Notes: generated by a model not told the origin, from the letters alone. Shown: positions 28,197 through 38,520, numbered from the stretch's first letter. The stretch is 64,000 nt of DNA from Chryseobacterium glaciei (GCF_001648155.1 NZ_CP015199.1:744001-808000), one strand, 5' to 3'. Numbers and translations: made by a program.

Positions 28197-30623
28197 ATGA
28201 AAAAAATCTACTTAATCGTATTTATGATTTTGTTTTCTGGGCTTAAGGCGCAGATTGTGAATATTCCTGATATCCATTTTAAAAATGTCCTTTTAACGAC
28301 TACTTATCCTGTAGCAATGGGAATTAACGGTTATATTGATATAGATAGTAATAACGACGGTGAAATACAAAAAAGTGAGGCCGATAAAGTTCTGGAAATA
28401 CATGTCAACATGCCTATGTCTTGGAATCCCATTATGAATGAAATATCTGCTATTGCCTCCTTGCAGGGTATCAAAGAATTTGTGAATTTAAGGAGCGTTT
28501 ATATTTCAGGATTGCCATCCTTATCATCAATCGACTTGAGCAATCTGACTGATTTGTATAATATCATAATAGAAGACAATAATACTCTAACCTCTATCAA
28601 TGTTCAGGGTTGTACAAGTTTAACGGATGTGAGAGCCAGTAATATGAACTTATCTAGCTTATTACTACAAAACTGTACCCAATTAAAACGTTTAAACTGC
28701 AGCAATGCTAAACTTCAGACTTTAGATGTATCATCAAATACCCTACTGGAAAGTTTAAATGCTTCAACAAATCAATTAACTACAATAGACTTAAGCGGTT
28801 TGACTGCTCTTTATGATGGTTATTTAACATGGAATAATCTGACGTCCATTACTTTTAACAACAATACAGCATTAATTTGGTTGAATTTAATTAATAATAA
28901 ATTACCATCAATCTCTTTTGCACAGGCACCCAATATAAAATTGCTAAGCCTTAGCATTAATAAATTTACCAATTTGGATGTTTCGGGACTTACTCAGCTT
29001 CAAGGAATCGATTGTGCATATAATTTATTAACAAGTCTTGATCTTTCACACAATACTAAAATACAAAATTTCAGCTGCGACTATAATCCTAATCTACAGT
29101 CTCTATTTATTAAAAATGGAATTAATAATTTCACACAAAACTCACCTTCTTCGCTCTCTAATAACCCGAGCCTTGCTTTTATCTGTGCAGACGATTTTGA
29201 GATCTTAAATGCTACCAACTTATTACCGGCAAATACGAACTGTGTTGTCAATTCTTATTGCTCATTTACTCCCGGCGGAACCTTTTATACCGTTGAGGGA
29301 AATACAAAATATGACAGTAATAATAATGGTTGTGATACCAACGATCCAAACAAAGCATTTCAAAAATTTAATATTACTAATGGAAGTATTTCTGGAAGCG
29401 TTATTGCAAACAATTCAGGAAACTACTCAATTCCATTACAAGCTGGAACCCACACAATCACTCCGATTCTGGAAAACCCAACTTATTTTAATTTTTCGCC
29501 AACAAGTATAATCGCGAATTTTCCTACACAAACAAGCCCCTTTAACCAAAACTTCTGTATGTCTGCGAATGGAAGTCACAATGATCTTGAAGTTCTAATT
29601 TTTCCGATAGCTGCTGCAGTTCCTGGCTTTGATGCAAAATATAAAATCATTTACAAAAATAAGGGAACAACAACGCAATCAGGAGCTTTTGCTTTCAATT
29701 ATAATGATGACCTGATGAATTATTTAAATTCTACAGTCTCTCCAAATTCTCAATCAACAGGAGTTTTAAACTGGAATTTCACTAATCTTTTACCATTTGA
29801 AACAAGAGAAATAACAGTTACATTTACTTTAAATACCCCAACGCAAACACCTGCTTTGAATGGTGGAGATATACTACATTACACAGCTCAAATCAATGCA
29901 GGAACTGATGAAACACCTTTAGACAACACATTTACATTAAACCAAACGGTTGTCAATTCTTTTGACCCGAATGATAAAACATGTCTTGAAGGAGCTTCTA
30001 TTACCCAGGCTCAGGTTAGAGATTACGTTCATTACTTAATCCGATTTGAAAATAATGGAACAGCAAATGCACAAAACATTGTTGTAAAAGATGTTATTGA
30101 TACTTCTAAATTCGACATATCAAGTTTAGTTTCGTTGAACGGAAGTCATAATTTTGTAACAAGAATTACAAATCCAAATACTGTAGAATTTATCTTTGAA
30201 AACATCCAGCTTCCATTTAATAATGCGAATAACGACGGATATATTTCTTTTAAAATTAAAACAAAATCTACTTTAAACCTTGGCGACAGCTTCAGTAATA
30301 AAGCGAATATTTATTTTGATTACAACCATCCAATTATTACGAATAATTATACAACAACGGTTCAGAATGTATTAGCAACATCAGAAATTAATAATGATAA
30401 AACTCAGTTCAGCATTTATCCGAATCCTGTAAAAGATGTTTTGTTTATTAAATCAAAAGAAAAAATCGTAAAAGCAGAAATTTACGATGTTGCCGGAAGA
30501 ATTTTGAATTCAGCAAGTGTAACAGACAATTCGGTCAATGTTTCTGAACTTTCGAAAGGAAATTATATCATCAAATTATCTACAAAAGATAAAACGATGA
30601 CTCAGAAATTTATTAAGAATTAA
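28197..30623 (+). CDS. Leucine-rich repeat T9SS cargo protein, paralogue A
   Basis: An 808-residue exported protein. After the signal peptide (ending LKAQ) comes an EF-hand-like DIDSNNDGEIQKSEA, then an internalin-type LRR array (about 85-320; units such as LTTIDLSGLTALYDGYLTWN). The next part (about 350-450) has a short Ig-like segment with NGCDTNDPNKAFQKFN, followed by a DUF11-like beta domain (about 460-720; FDPNDKTCLEG, RFENNGTANAQNIVVKD). It ends with a Por secretion tail (about 735-808; FSIYPNPVKDVL...GNYIIKLSTKD), so it should be exported by T9SS and attached to or released from the surface. Likely adhesive; ligand unknown. Confidence 0.9.
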   Translation: MKKIYLIVFMILFSGLKAQIVNIPDIHFKNVLLTTTYPVAMGINGYIDIDSNNDGEIQKSEADKVLEIHVNMPMSWNPIMNEISAIASLQGIKEFVNLRSVYISGLPSLSSIDLSNLTDLYNIIIEDNNTLTSINVQGCTSLTDVRASNMNLSSLLLQNCTQLKRLNCSNAKLQTLDVSSNTLLESLNASTNQLTTIDLSGLTALYDGYLTWNNLTSITFNNNTALIWLNLINNKLPSISFAQAPNIKLLSLSINKFTNLDVSGLTQLQGIDCAYNLLTSLDLSHNTKIQNFSCDYNPNLQSLFIKNGINNFTQNSPSSLSNNPSLAFICADDFEILNATNLLPANTNCVVNSYCSFTPGGTFYTVEGNTKYDSNNNGCDTNDPNKAFQKFNITNGSISGSVIANNSGNYSIPLQAGTHTITPILENPTYFNFSPTSIIANFPTQTSPFNQNFCMSANGSHNDLEVLIFPIAAAVPGFDAKYKIIYKNKGTTTQSGAFAFNYNDDLMNYLNSTVSPNSQSTGVLNWNFTNLLPFETREITVTFTLNTPTQTPALNGGDILHYTAQINAGTDETPLDNTFTLNQTVVNSFDPNDKTCLEGASITQAQVRDYVHYLIRFENNGTANAQNIVVKDVIDTSKFDISSLVSLNGSHNFVTRITNPNTVEFIFENIQLPFNNANNDGYISFKIKTKSTLNLGDSFSNKANIYFDYNHPIITNNYTTTVQNVLATSEINNDKTQFSIYPNPVKDVLFIKSKEKIVKAEIYDVAGRILNSASVTDNSVNVSELSKGNYIIKLSTKDKTMTQKFIKN

Positions 30624-30647
30624 TTCAAAAAATAAATTATAAAATAC

Positions 30648-30676
30648 AAGACTGTCTTTAAAGGCAGTCTTTTTTT
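30648..30676 (+). terminator. Terminator after LRR paralogue A
   Basis: AAGACTG (30648-30654) pairs with CAGTCTT (30665-30671 region) around TCTTTAAAGG, followed by a T-run. It is almost the same sequence as the terminator after paralogue B. Confidence 0.85.
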
Positions 30677-30830
30677 GTGGACTAAACAATTTTCAAATCA
30701 TTTAAAATTCAATAAAAATTTAAACAATACCTAATAATAGATGGTTTTTATTCCATAATTAAAATTAAAAAGCAAATATTTTTCACAATACTATTTTATT
30801 TGTATATTTAGCACACCAAATCACTAACCC

Positions 30831-33305
30831 ATGAAAAACATTTACTTTTTTGTGCTATTTCTAGCACATTTTTCACTCAATGCACAAATTATTAACTTTC
30901 CGGATCCTCAGTTTAAGGCTAAATTGCTTTCCGGAAGCCCTACCAACCAAATCACTCAAAACTTAGCCGGGAATTGGGTATCGATTGACACTAATAATGA
31001 TGGCGAAATACAGCTTTCAGAGGCGGCAAATATTAGAGATATCAATATTTACAGCTCAAATAACAGTCCTTTTCCGATCTCCTCAATAGTTGGAGTAAAA
31101 TCTTTTGTCAATCTTGAATATCTGGATGTATCCGACTGCCCAAACATTCTTTCTGTAGATGTCAGCGGAATGCAGAATTTGAAACTTGTAAGTTTTGATG
31201 ATAACACCAATATGTCTTCTGCCAATTTTACAGGCTGCCCAATTCTGGAAAATATCAGTGTTAAGAATGCAAATATTGTAAATCTTGATATTTCTAATCT
31301 TCCAAAAATGAATATTTTAACGTGCTCAGACGGAAATGTAGAAACCATTAATTTTTCCGGCAGCACAACGATGAAATATTTATTATGCAGCGGTAATAAT
31401 ATTTCCAGTATTGATGTGAGTTCGCTTGTTAATCTGTACAGCTTCAACATTTTGTCAAATGCATTAACCACTCTTAATGTGAGTAATCTGACGAAGCTTG
31501 AAACCCTTACATGCTCGGCCAACCAGCTTACATCGATCAATCTTCAGAACACGCCTAAATTAAAATCACTTGAAGCAAGTTATAATAACCTCTCCACGAT
31601 CAATCTAAGCCAAAGCCCGATTCTGAATTATTTAAGAATCATCAACAATCAGTTTACAAGTATTGATCTTTCGGCGGTACCTTTGCTGCAGACGCTTTAT
31701 CTTAATAATAATCAGCTTACTTCGCTTGACATTAGCCATAACACGATCCTTAACTCATTTAATGCTCCCAACAATAATCTGCAGAGCATATTTATGAAGA
31801 ACGGAAGATTTACAACTGGGCTGTACCAAAATAATCCAAATTTGAGTTATATATGTTGTGATGAAAATGAGATCAATCAAACAATTACGTCAAATAATAG
31901 TTATGGTTATACCAATGTTACCGTTAACTCTTATTGCTCGTTCACTCCAGGCGGAACCTTCTATACCATACAGGGAAATACCAAATTAGATCTTAATAGC
32001 AATGGATGCGACACGAGCGACCCTAATAAAAGTTACCAAAAATTCAATATTACGGGAGCGGGAATCACAGGAAGCATGATTTCAAATAATTCCGGAAATT
32101 ATTCTTTTTCAGTTCCGGCAGGAGCTCATACCATTACTCCGATTGTTGAGAATCCGGCTTATTTCAGCATTTCTCCATTAAGTTTTACGGCAACTTTCCC
32201 TGCACAGACAAGTCCGTTATCTCAGAATTTTTGCATGACACCGAATGGAACTCATCATGATCTGGAAGTGATTGTTATTCCGATGACTGCAGCTGTTCCA
32301 GGGTTTGACGCTAAATATAAGATCATTTATAAAAATAAAGGAACAACAATGCAATCTGGAGCAATTGTTTTTAATTTTAATGATAATCTGATGAATTACT
32401 TAACAGCTACAACTGCTCCAAATTCTCAATCCACAGGAACTCTCAATTGGAATTTCATTAATCTTTTACCTTTTGAAACCAAAGAAATTACCGCAACTTT
32501 CAAATTAAACACGCCAACTGCAACTCCTCCACTTAACGGCGGTGATGTCCTTCATTACACAGCACAAATCAACGGAGCTACGGACGACACGCCTTTAGAT
32601 AATACATTTACATTAAATCAAACCGTTGTCAATTCATTTGACCCGAATGACAAAACCTGTCTTGAAGGAACATCCATTGCCGAAACACAGGTTGGAGAAT
32701 ACGTTCATTATCTGATCAGATTTGAAAATACCGGAAACGGAAACGCTCAAAACATCGTTGTAAAAGACGAAATTGATGTTTCAAAATTTGATCTTTCATC
32801 CATCGTTTCTCTTAACGGAAGTCATAATTTCATAACAAAAATTACAAATCCAAACACGGTTGAATTTATCTTTGAAAATATTCAGCTTCCTTTTGATGAC
32901 GCTAATAATGACGGATATGTTTCTTTCAAAATTAAAACAAAATCTACCTTAGTTTTAGGAGATAGTTTCAGCAATACAGCTAAAATCTATTTTGATTACA
33001 ACCACCCGATTATTACGAATACTTTTACAACAAATATTCAGAATGAAACCGTTTTAGCAATTTCAGAAAACAATAAAAATAAAGATGTTTTCAGCATTTA
33101 TCCGAATCCTGTAAAAGATATTTTATCAATTAAATCTGATAAAGAAATCGTTAAAGCAGAGATTTATGACACAACCGGACGAATCATTAATTCATCAGGT
33201 GTAAAAAATAACTCAATCAATGTTTCTGAGCTTCCAAAAGGAAATTATATCATCAAATTATCTACAAAAGATAAAGCGGTGACTCAGAAATTTATTAAAA
33301 ATTAA
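30831..33305 (+). CDS. Leucine-rich repeat T9SS cargo protein, paralogue B
   Basis: An 824-residue tandem paralogue with identical architecture: signal peptide ending LNAQ, EF-hand-like SIDTNNDGEIQLSEA, LRR array, the CSFTPGGTFYTIQGNTKLD segment, DUF11-like domain and a Por secretion tail ending KAVTQKFIKN. The C-terminal two thirds are close to paralogue A, while the LRR part has diverged strongly and contains differently spaced repeats. This suggests duplication followed by diversification of the binding face. It is followed by the same terminator. Expected on the surface through T9SS. Confidence 0.9.
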   Translation: MKNIYFFVLFLAHFSLNAQIINFPDPQFKAKLLSGSPTNQITQNLAGNWVSIDTNNDGEIQLSEAANIRDINIYSSNNSPFPISSIVGVKSFVNLEYLDVSDCPNILSVDVSGMQNLKLVSFDDNTNMSSANFTGCPILENISVKNANIVNLDISNLPKMNILTCSDGNVETINFSGSTTMKYLLCSGNNISSIDVSSLVNLYSFNILSNALTTLNVSNLTKLETLTCSANQLTSINLQNTPKLKSLEASYNNLSTINLSQSPILNYLRIINNQFTSIDLSAVPLLQTLYLNNNQLTSLDISHNTILNSFNAPNNNLQSIFMKNGRFTTGLYQNNPNLSYICCDENEINQTITSNNSYGYTNVTVNSYCSFTPGGTFYTIQGNTKLDLNSNGCDTSDPNKSYQKFNITGAGITGSMISNNSGNYSFSVPAGAHTITPIVENPAYFSISPLSFTATFPAQTSPLSQNFCMTPNGTHHDLEVIVIPMTAAVPGFDAKYKIIYKNKGTTMQSGAIVFNFNDNLMNYLTATTAPNSQSTGTLNWNFINLLPFETKEITATFKLNTPTATPPLNGGDVLHYTAQINGATDDTPLDNTFTLNQTVVNSFDPNDKTCLEGTSIAETQVGEYVHYLIRFENTGNGNAQNIVVKDEIDVSKFDLSSIVSLNGSHNFITKITNPNTVEFIFENIQLPFDDANNDGYVSFKIKTKSTLVLGDSFSNTAKIYFDYNHPIITNTFTTNIQNETVLAISENNKNKDVFSIYPNPVKDILSIKSDKEIVKAEIYDTTGRIINSSGVKNNSINVSELPKGNYIIKLSTKDKAVTQKFIKN

Positions 33306-33324
33306 TTCAATTCAACAGCCAACC

Positions 33325-33355
33325 AAAAGACTGTCTTTATAGGCAGTCTTTTTTA
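33325..33355 (+). terminator. Terminator after LRR paralogue B
   Basis: AAGACTG (33327-33333) and CAGTCTT (33344-33350) form the stem, followed by TTTT. It copies the terminator at 30648. Confidence 0.85.
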
Positions 33356-33411
33356 TGTTTACTAATGAAGATTTTATTGTATTTTTATTAAAGAAGTTTA
33401 AAATTAAAAAA

Positions 33412-34056
33412 ATGGAATTTTTACAGGATCATTCTATACAAAATGAGCTGTTATTGATATTTATTTCTGTTCTTTTGGGCGTTTTCATAGGCGCAGAACG
33501 AGAATATCGAAACAAATCTGCAGGCTTGCGTACTTTTATTTTGGTATGCTTCGGATCTTGTCTGTTTACCATACTTTCCATTAAAATAGGTGTTCAGAAT
33601 CCTGACCGCTTGGCCGCAAATATCATTACAGGAATTGGTTTTCTGGGAGCCGGAGTTATTTTTAAAGGAGATAATAAAATCGACGGAATTACCACTGCAA
33701 CAACGATTTGGGCAACCGCTTCAATCGGAATGGCCGTAGGTTCCGGATACGTTTATTTGTCACTGATGGGAACCGTTTTGGTATTATTAATTTTAAGTTC
33801 ACTTACTTATCTTCAGGCTTTTATCGATAACAATCATAAGATCAGAGAATATAAAATTGCCATTGTAGCTTCCGATGAAATAAGGCATTGTGAAGAATTA
33901 TTCAGAAATAATAATTTGAAATATCTGATGATAAGACAGCAATATACCGTAGGAAATCTTGCAACAACCTGGAGACTCACAGGTCAAAATAAACATCATG
34001 AAACATTAATTAAACAATTAATGAACGATCCTAAAATAATTGCCTATCAGTTTTAA
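33412..34056 (+). CDS. MgtC/SapB family membrane protein
   Basis: A 214-residue integral membrane protein. Three to five transmembrane helices fill the first ~140 residues, with the family signature FIGAEREYRNKSAGLRTF (about 27-44), GIGFLGAGVIFKGD and GITTATTIWATASIGMAVG; a soluble ACT-like C-terminus follows (about 150-214). MgtC proteins are linked to Mg limitation and acid or phosphate homeostasis. I chose the ATG at 33412; the longer frame from 33355 begins inside the preceding terminator and adds an odd basic N-terminus. Confidence 0.88.
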   Translation: MEFLQDHSIQNELLLIFISVLLGVFIGAEREYRNKSAGLRTFILVCFGSCLFTILSIKIGVQNPDRLAANIITGIGFLGAGVIFKGDNKIDGITTATTIWATASIGMAVGSGYVYLSLMGTVLVLLILSSLTYLQAFIDNNHKIREYKIAIVASDEIRHCEELFRNNNLKYLMIRQQYTVGNLATTWRLTGQNKHHETLIKQLMNDPKIIAYQF

Positions 34057-34235
34057 ATTTAGATTAAAAATGTAAAGCATAATTGTCATTTATAATTAAT
34101 ATTGAATAACAAATTCAGTATCATTTTAATGATTTATCGATCATCAATAATTAACTATCCATTTTATCGCTTTTAACTGATAATTCATAACCAAAATCTC
34201 CCATTTTCTTTGTAAATTAGGGCAAAATTTTGATT

Positions 34236-36374
34236 ATGACAAAAAAGATACTTTTATCTGTATTTCTTTTGCCGGCTGCCATGGCTTTTGCACAGCAATA
34301 CGGAGGAATGTGGATCCCAACAGAGCTCAATGAAAAGGAAATGAAAGATTTAGGAATGAAAATCTCTGCTAAAGACATCTTCAATCCTCAAAAAGCAAGC
34401 ATAAAAGATGCTGTAGTACAGTTCAACGGAGGGTGTACTGCTGAGATCATTTCTCCAAAAGGATTATTATTGACGAATCACCACTGCGGTTTTGGTCAGA
34501 TCCAGGCTCATTCTACCGTACAAAACGACCTTTTATCAAACGGTTTCTGGGCACAAAATATGAGTACAGAACTTCCAAATCCGGGAGTAACAGTAGACTT
34601 TATTGTAGACATTAAAGATGTTTCTAATCAAATTTTAGAAGGTACAGATAACCTTACAGAACCTGATCTTACGAAAAAGATCAACACCAATATTGAGGTT
34701 TATAAAAATTCTCAAAAAACAGAATCTTTTCAATCTATTTCTGTAAAACCAATGTATTACGGAAATAAATACTATGCTTACACCATCGAAACATATAAAG
34801 ACATTCGTCTGGTAGGCGCACCACCACAAAGCATCGGGAAATTCGGTTCTGATACCGATAACTGGGTTTGGCCGAGACATACGGGAGATTTTTCTATGTT
34901 CAGAATTTATGCTGACAAGAACAATAATCCTGCAGAATATTCAAAAGACAACGTTCCTTATACACCGAAGCATTATCTTCCGGTTTCTATCAAGGATAAA
35001 AACGAGAACGATTTCACATTTGTATTCGGATTCCCCGGAAAAACAACAGAATATCTTCCTGCAATTGCTGTAGAAAAGATCATGAAAGAGATCGATCCTG
35101 CAAAAATTGCCGTACGTGATGTTGCTTTGAAAACATTAGACGAAAAAATGCGTGCAGATGATGCAACGCGTATCAAATATGCTTCAAAATTTGCTTCCGT
35201 AGCCAATTACTGGAAAAAATGGATCGGTGAAGTTGAAGGGTTAAAAAAATCAAACGCCGTTGAGAAAAAAGTAATGTATGAAGGTTCTTTAGTTTCCAAA
35301 AACCACGAGGTAAAAGCAACTTTAGATCAATTGAATAAATTATACAACGATCAGGCTCCTTGTGCTTTAAATAATGCTTACTACACAGAAGTCATTAAAA
35401 ATGCAGAAACATTAAAGCTTGCAAGTGACTATTACACCTACATTTCTTCTGTAGAATCTGGCAGAATGGATGAAAAAGAGCTTACCAAACTTAAAACAAA
35501 ACTAACTGCATTTTACAAAGATTACAGCGCAGAATTGGATGCAAAAGTAACCGCAAGACTGCTGGCTTTATATGCTAATAAAACGGCTCCACAATTCTTA
35601 CCTGCAGGTTTTGACAAGTATAAAAATGAAGCTCAAAATATTCCTGTAATTGAAGATATTTCGAAAAATTCAATTATTACGGGAAGAACTGCTGTAAATG
35701 GAGCAAATCTTAGTACAGATATTGAAAAAGCTTTCTCTAATCAGGATAAATTAATTAAAACAATTAAAAAAGATCCTGTTTATCAGCTTTACGTTTCAAT
35801 AAGAGACACGTATATGAAAACTGCTGATCCTCAATTTACATCTCTTCAGACTAAAATTGATGCGTTGCAAAAAACATATATGGCACAACAAATCGATACG
35901 GATAAGGACAGAAAATTCTTCCCGGATGCCAATTCTACGCTTCGTGTAACGTACGGAAAAGTGAAAGGTTCTACGCCAAGAGATGCTGTTTCTTATGGTT
36001 TCCAAACGCATTTAGCGGGAGTTATTGAAAAATATGTTCCTGGAGATTACGAATTTGATGTTCCAAAAAAACTGATCGATCTTTACAATAAAAAAGACTT
36101 TGGAAATTATAAAGATAAAACAGGCGATGTTCCTGTAGGATTCACAGCAACAAACCACACAACGGGAGGAAACTCTGGAAGTCCGGTTTTGGATGCTAAT
36201 GGAAATCTTGTTGGTTTAAACTTCGACAGACAATGGGAAGGAACGATGAGTGACATCAATTATGATCCACGTTTCAGCCGAAATATCATGGTTGACACCA
36301 AATATATTCTTTTCATTATTGATAAATATGCCGACTCTAAATGGCTTATTGATGAAATGAAAGTGATAAAGTAA
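34236..36374 (+). CDS. S46 family dipeptidyl peptidase, DPP11-type
   Basis: A 712-residue periplasmic protease with signal peptide MTKKILLSVFLLPAAMAFAQ. The catalytic triad is visible: LLTNHHCGF (His83), the DTDNWVWPRHTGDF segment (Asp) and TGGNSGSPV (Ser647). Eighteen residues after the serine is Arg665 (GLNFDRQWE); in this family Arg at that site marks DPP11 (Asp/Glu at P1), while Gly marks DPP7. It should release acidic dipeptides from oligopeptides. I chose the ATG at 34236; a TTG two codons earlier is also in frame. A strong terminator follows. Confidence 0.9.
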   Translation: MTKKILLSVFLLPAAMAFAQQYGGMWIPTELNEKEMKDLGMKISAKDIFNPQKASIKDAVVQFNGGCTAEIISPKGLLLTNHHCGFGQIQAHSTVQNDLLSNGFWAQNMSTELPNPGVTVDFIVDIKDVSNQILEGTDNLTEPDLTKKINTNIEVYKNSQKTESFQSISVKPMYYGNKYYAYTIETYKDIRLVGAPPQSIGKFGSDTDNWVWPRHTGDFSMFRIYADKNNNPAEYSKDNVPYTPKHYLPVSIKDKNENDFTFVFGFPGKTTEYLPAIAVEKIMKEIDPAKIAVRDVALKTLDEKMRADDATRIKYASKFASVANYWKKWIGEVEGLKKSNAVEKKVMYEGSLVSKNHEVKATLDQLNKLYNDQAPCALNNAYYTEVIKNAETLKLASDYYTYISSVESGRMDEKELTKLKTKLTAFYKDYSAELDAKVTARLLALYANKTAPQFLPAGFDKYKNEAQNIPVIEDISKNSIITGRTAVNGANLSTDIEKAFSNQDKLIKTIKKDPVYQLYVSIRDTYMKTADPQFTSLQTKIDALQKTYMAQQIDTDKDRKFFPDANSTLRVTYGKVKGSTPRDAVSYGFQTHLAGVIEKYVPGDYEFDVPKKLIDLYNKKDFGNYKDKTGDVPVGFTATNHTTGGNSGSPVLDANGNLVGLNFDRQWEGTMSDINYDPRFSRNIMVDTKYILFIIDKYADSKWLIDEMKVIK

Positions 36375-36394
36375 TTTTTTTAATGATAACTTTA

Positions 36395-36443
36395 AGAATC
36401 TATTTAAATTTTTAATATTAATTTAAATAGATTCTTTTTTATT
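36395..36443 (+). terminator. Terminator of the S46 peptidase gene
   Basis: A perfect 17-bp stem (AAGAATCTATTTAAATT, 36395-36411, with 36421-36437) and a T-run. It ends just two bases before the next start codon. Confidence 0.9.
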
Positions 36444-36445
36444 GT

Positions 36446-37444
36446 ATGAAAGAGCAAATCATAAACTTATTAGCCAATTTTGTAGGAAATGATATCGAAA
36501 AATCGTTTCCTCTTCCCTACTTTTTACCTGTCTACCACTGTGTTTCTGATGAAAATTCACCTCATCTTAATCATATCATCAACTATAAAAATGTAAAACA
36601 GTTTGAGCAAGACCTAGATTACTTATCAAAGTATTTCCAGTTTGTGAATTGGGGAGAATTTAAAGATTTTATCAACGGAAACTTTACCCCTAAAAATAAA
36701 ATTACCCTTCTTACTTTTGATGATGGTTTCAGGGAATTTTATGATGTTGTCGTTCCAATTTTAGAGAGAAAAGGAATTTATGCTGTTAATTTTATCAATC
36801 CCGCTTTCATTGATAATAAAGATTTGATGTTTCGCTGCAAGGCAAGTTTAATCATTAATGAAATTGAAAAAAATAAAGAAATAAGCCCAGAAATATATAA
36901 TATTCTTCAGTTTAATAGCGATTCGAAATCAGAAATCAAACAGAAAATATTACAGCTAAATTATCATAAAACAGAAACTCTGGATAAGCTTACAGAAGTA
37001 CTTGAAATTAACATTAATTCATTTTTAAAAGAACAAAAACCTTATTTAAGCTTCGATCAATTAAAATCATTAACTCAAAAAGGGTTTGGAATTTCCTCTC
37101 ACAGTTGGGATCATCCTTTGTACAATGAGCTATCTTTAAGTGAAAAACTAGAGACGACCAGCAAAACGTTTGATTATTTAAAGAACAATGATTTTCTTTA
37201 TGAAAGTTTTGCATTTCCTTTTACAGATTTCGGCGTTGAAAAAGCTTTTTTTGATGAATTATTTAAAAATAAAGAAATGTTCTGTACTTTCGGAAGCGCA
37301 GGAATAAAACTCGACAGCGTTTCAAAAAACCTCCAAAGAATACCGATGGAAACTGGAGAAAATGCAGAAACGATCTTAAAAAAAGAAATTACTTATTATC
37401 AATTAAAAGGTATTGTAAATAAAAATAAAATTCTAAGGAAATGA
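36446..37444 (+). CDS. Polysaccharide deacetylase (NodB-like)
   Basis: A 332-residue carbohydrate esterase family 4-like protein. LLTFDDGFREFYDVVVP carries the TFDDG motif (catalytic and metal Asp), and GISSHSWDHPLYNELS carries the metal HxxxH motif. There is no signal peptide, so it is cytosolic or on the inner face. It overlaps the next gene by 4 bp (ATGA), indicating a two-gene operon with the acetyltransferase; the pair may tailor a glycan by removing and adding acyl groups, which is inference. It starts 2 bp after a terminator, so its own promoter is not apparent. Confidence 0.85.
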   Translation: MKEQIINLLANFVGNDIEKSFPLPYFLPVYHCVSDENSPHLNHIINYKNVKQFEQDLDYLSKYFQFVNWGEFKDFINGNFTPKNKITLLTFDDGFREFYDVVVPILERKGIYAVNFINPAFIDNKDLMFRCKASLIINEIEKNKEISPEIYNILQFNSDSKSEIKQKILQLNYHKTETLDKLTEVLEININSFLKEQKPYLSFDQLKSLTQKGFGISSHSWDHPLYNELSLSEKLETTSKTFDYLKNNDFLYESFAFPFTDFGVEKAFFDELFKNKEMFCTFGSAGIKLDSVSKNLQRIPMETGENAETILKKEITYYQLKGIVNKNKILRK

Positions 37445-38520
37445 TACATTTAAAAACATTTAATAAAAAACAATTGGGGGAATTTGTATCATCCGGAGAT
37501 TTCAAAAAATACGATTTTCTACCAATTACAGCACACAGAGCTCAATCTCACATCAATAATCCAAAAGCAAATGATGATCAAACGTTACTTATTTTAGCGT
37601 TTGACGATGACAATCTAGCTGGTTATATTGGTTGTTTCCCTGATAATTTCATCATTGATGGAAAAATATTTAATTATGCATGGTTGAGTACGTTATATGT
37701 AAGCAGTAATTTTCGAGGAAAAAGAATTGCTCAATCCCTTTTACAAAAGGCGTTTGAAGAATATCATGAAAATCTGGCGCTCACAGAATTTACAAAGGAA
37801 GCAGAAGGACTTTATAACAAAATGGGGACTTTTGAATACATTCAGCCTAAAGTTGGTAAGCGATATTATTTCCGGACAGATTTGGCAACGATAATTCCGT
37901 CAAAAAAGCCTAAAACAGAGCATCTACAGCCACTTCTCAGCTTAGGAGATTCCGTATTAAATTCTCTTATTTCAGTAAAAAACTGCTTCATCCAAAAACC
38001 TGATTTCAAATTTGAAATTCTTGATAAAATAGATGCAGAAAGCACTGATTTCATATCAAAATTTTACAGCAACAGAAATGCAGAAGAACTCAATTGGGCA
38101 ATAGAAAATCCGTGGGTTTTGGAAAGTAAAAATAAAGAAGAAAACTATTTATTTTCCAGCTTTTCTGAAAGCTTTAAATATTTTTGGATAAAAATTTATG
38201 ATAAGAAAAACACTTTAAAAACTTGTGCGCTTTTGTTTGTAAGAGATGGTCACTTAAAAATATCCTATTTGTTTTCAATATCTGATTTGGAACAGTTTGT
38301 TACATTTTTAAGCTATTTTATCGTTAAGAATAAAATTAATTCTTTAACAAGCTATCAAACGGAATTCAACAAAAAAGCAGAATCGATGAATATATTTCCA
38401 AACATCCATCAGCGAAATATGGAAAGGCGGTATATGTTTCACAAACAACTTATTAAAAACCTTCCTGACCACTTTGATCCTCATTTTCAGGATGGAGATG
38501 GTGATTGTGTGATGACATAA
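37441..38520 (+). CDS. GNAT-family acetyltransferase with unknown C-terminal domain
   Basis: A 359-residue cytosolic protein. Residues about 50-140 form a GNAT fold: YAWLSTLYVSSNFRGKRIAQSLL contains the acetyl-CoA binding motif A (RGKRIA). The remaining ~200 residues do not resemble a second GNAT domain clearly; they contain mixed alpha/beta sequence and end in DPHFQDGDGDCVMT. It shares an ATGA overlap with the upstream polysaccharide deacetylase, so the two are translated together. Proteins of this size in deacetylase operons often modify amino sugars or lipids; acceptor unknown. Confidence 0.75.
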   Translation: MIHLKTFNKKQLGEFVSSGDFKKYDFLPITAHRAQSHINNPKANDDQTLLILAFDDDNLAGYIGCFPDNFIIDGKIFNYAWLSTLYVSSNFRGKRIAQSLLQKAFEEYHENLALTEFTKEAEGLYNKMGTFEYIQPKVGKRYYFRTDLATIIPSKKPKTEHLQPLLSLGDSVLNSLISVKNCFIQKPDFKFEILDKIDAESTDFISKFYSNRNAEELNWAIENPWVLESKNKEENYLFSSFSESFKYFWIKIYDKKNTLKTCALLFVRDGHLKISYLFSISDLEQFVTFLSYFIVKNKINSLTSYQTEFNKKAESMNIFPNIHQRNMERRYMFHKQLIKNLPDHFDPHFQDGDGDCVMT

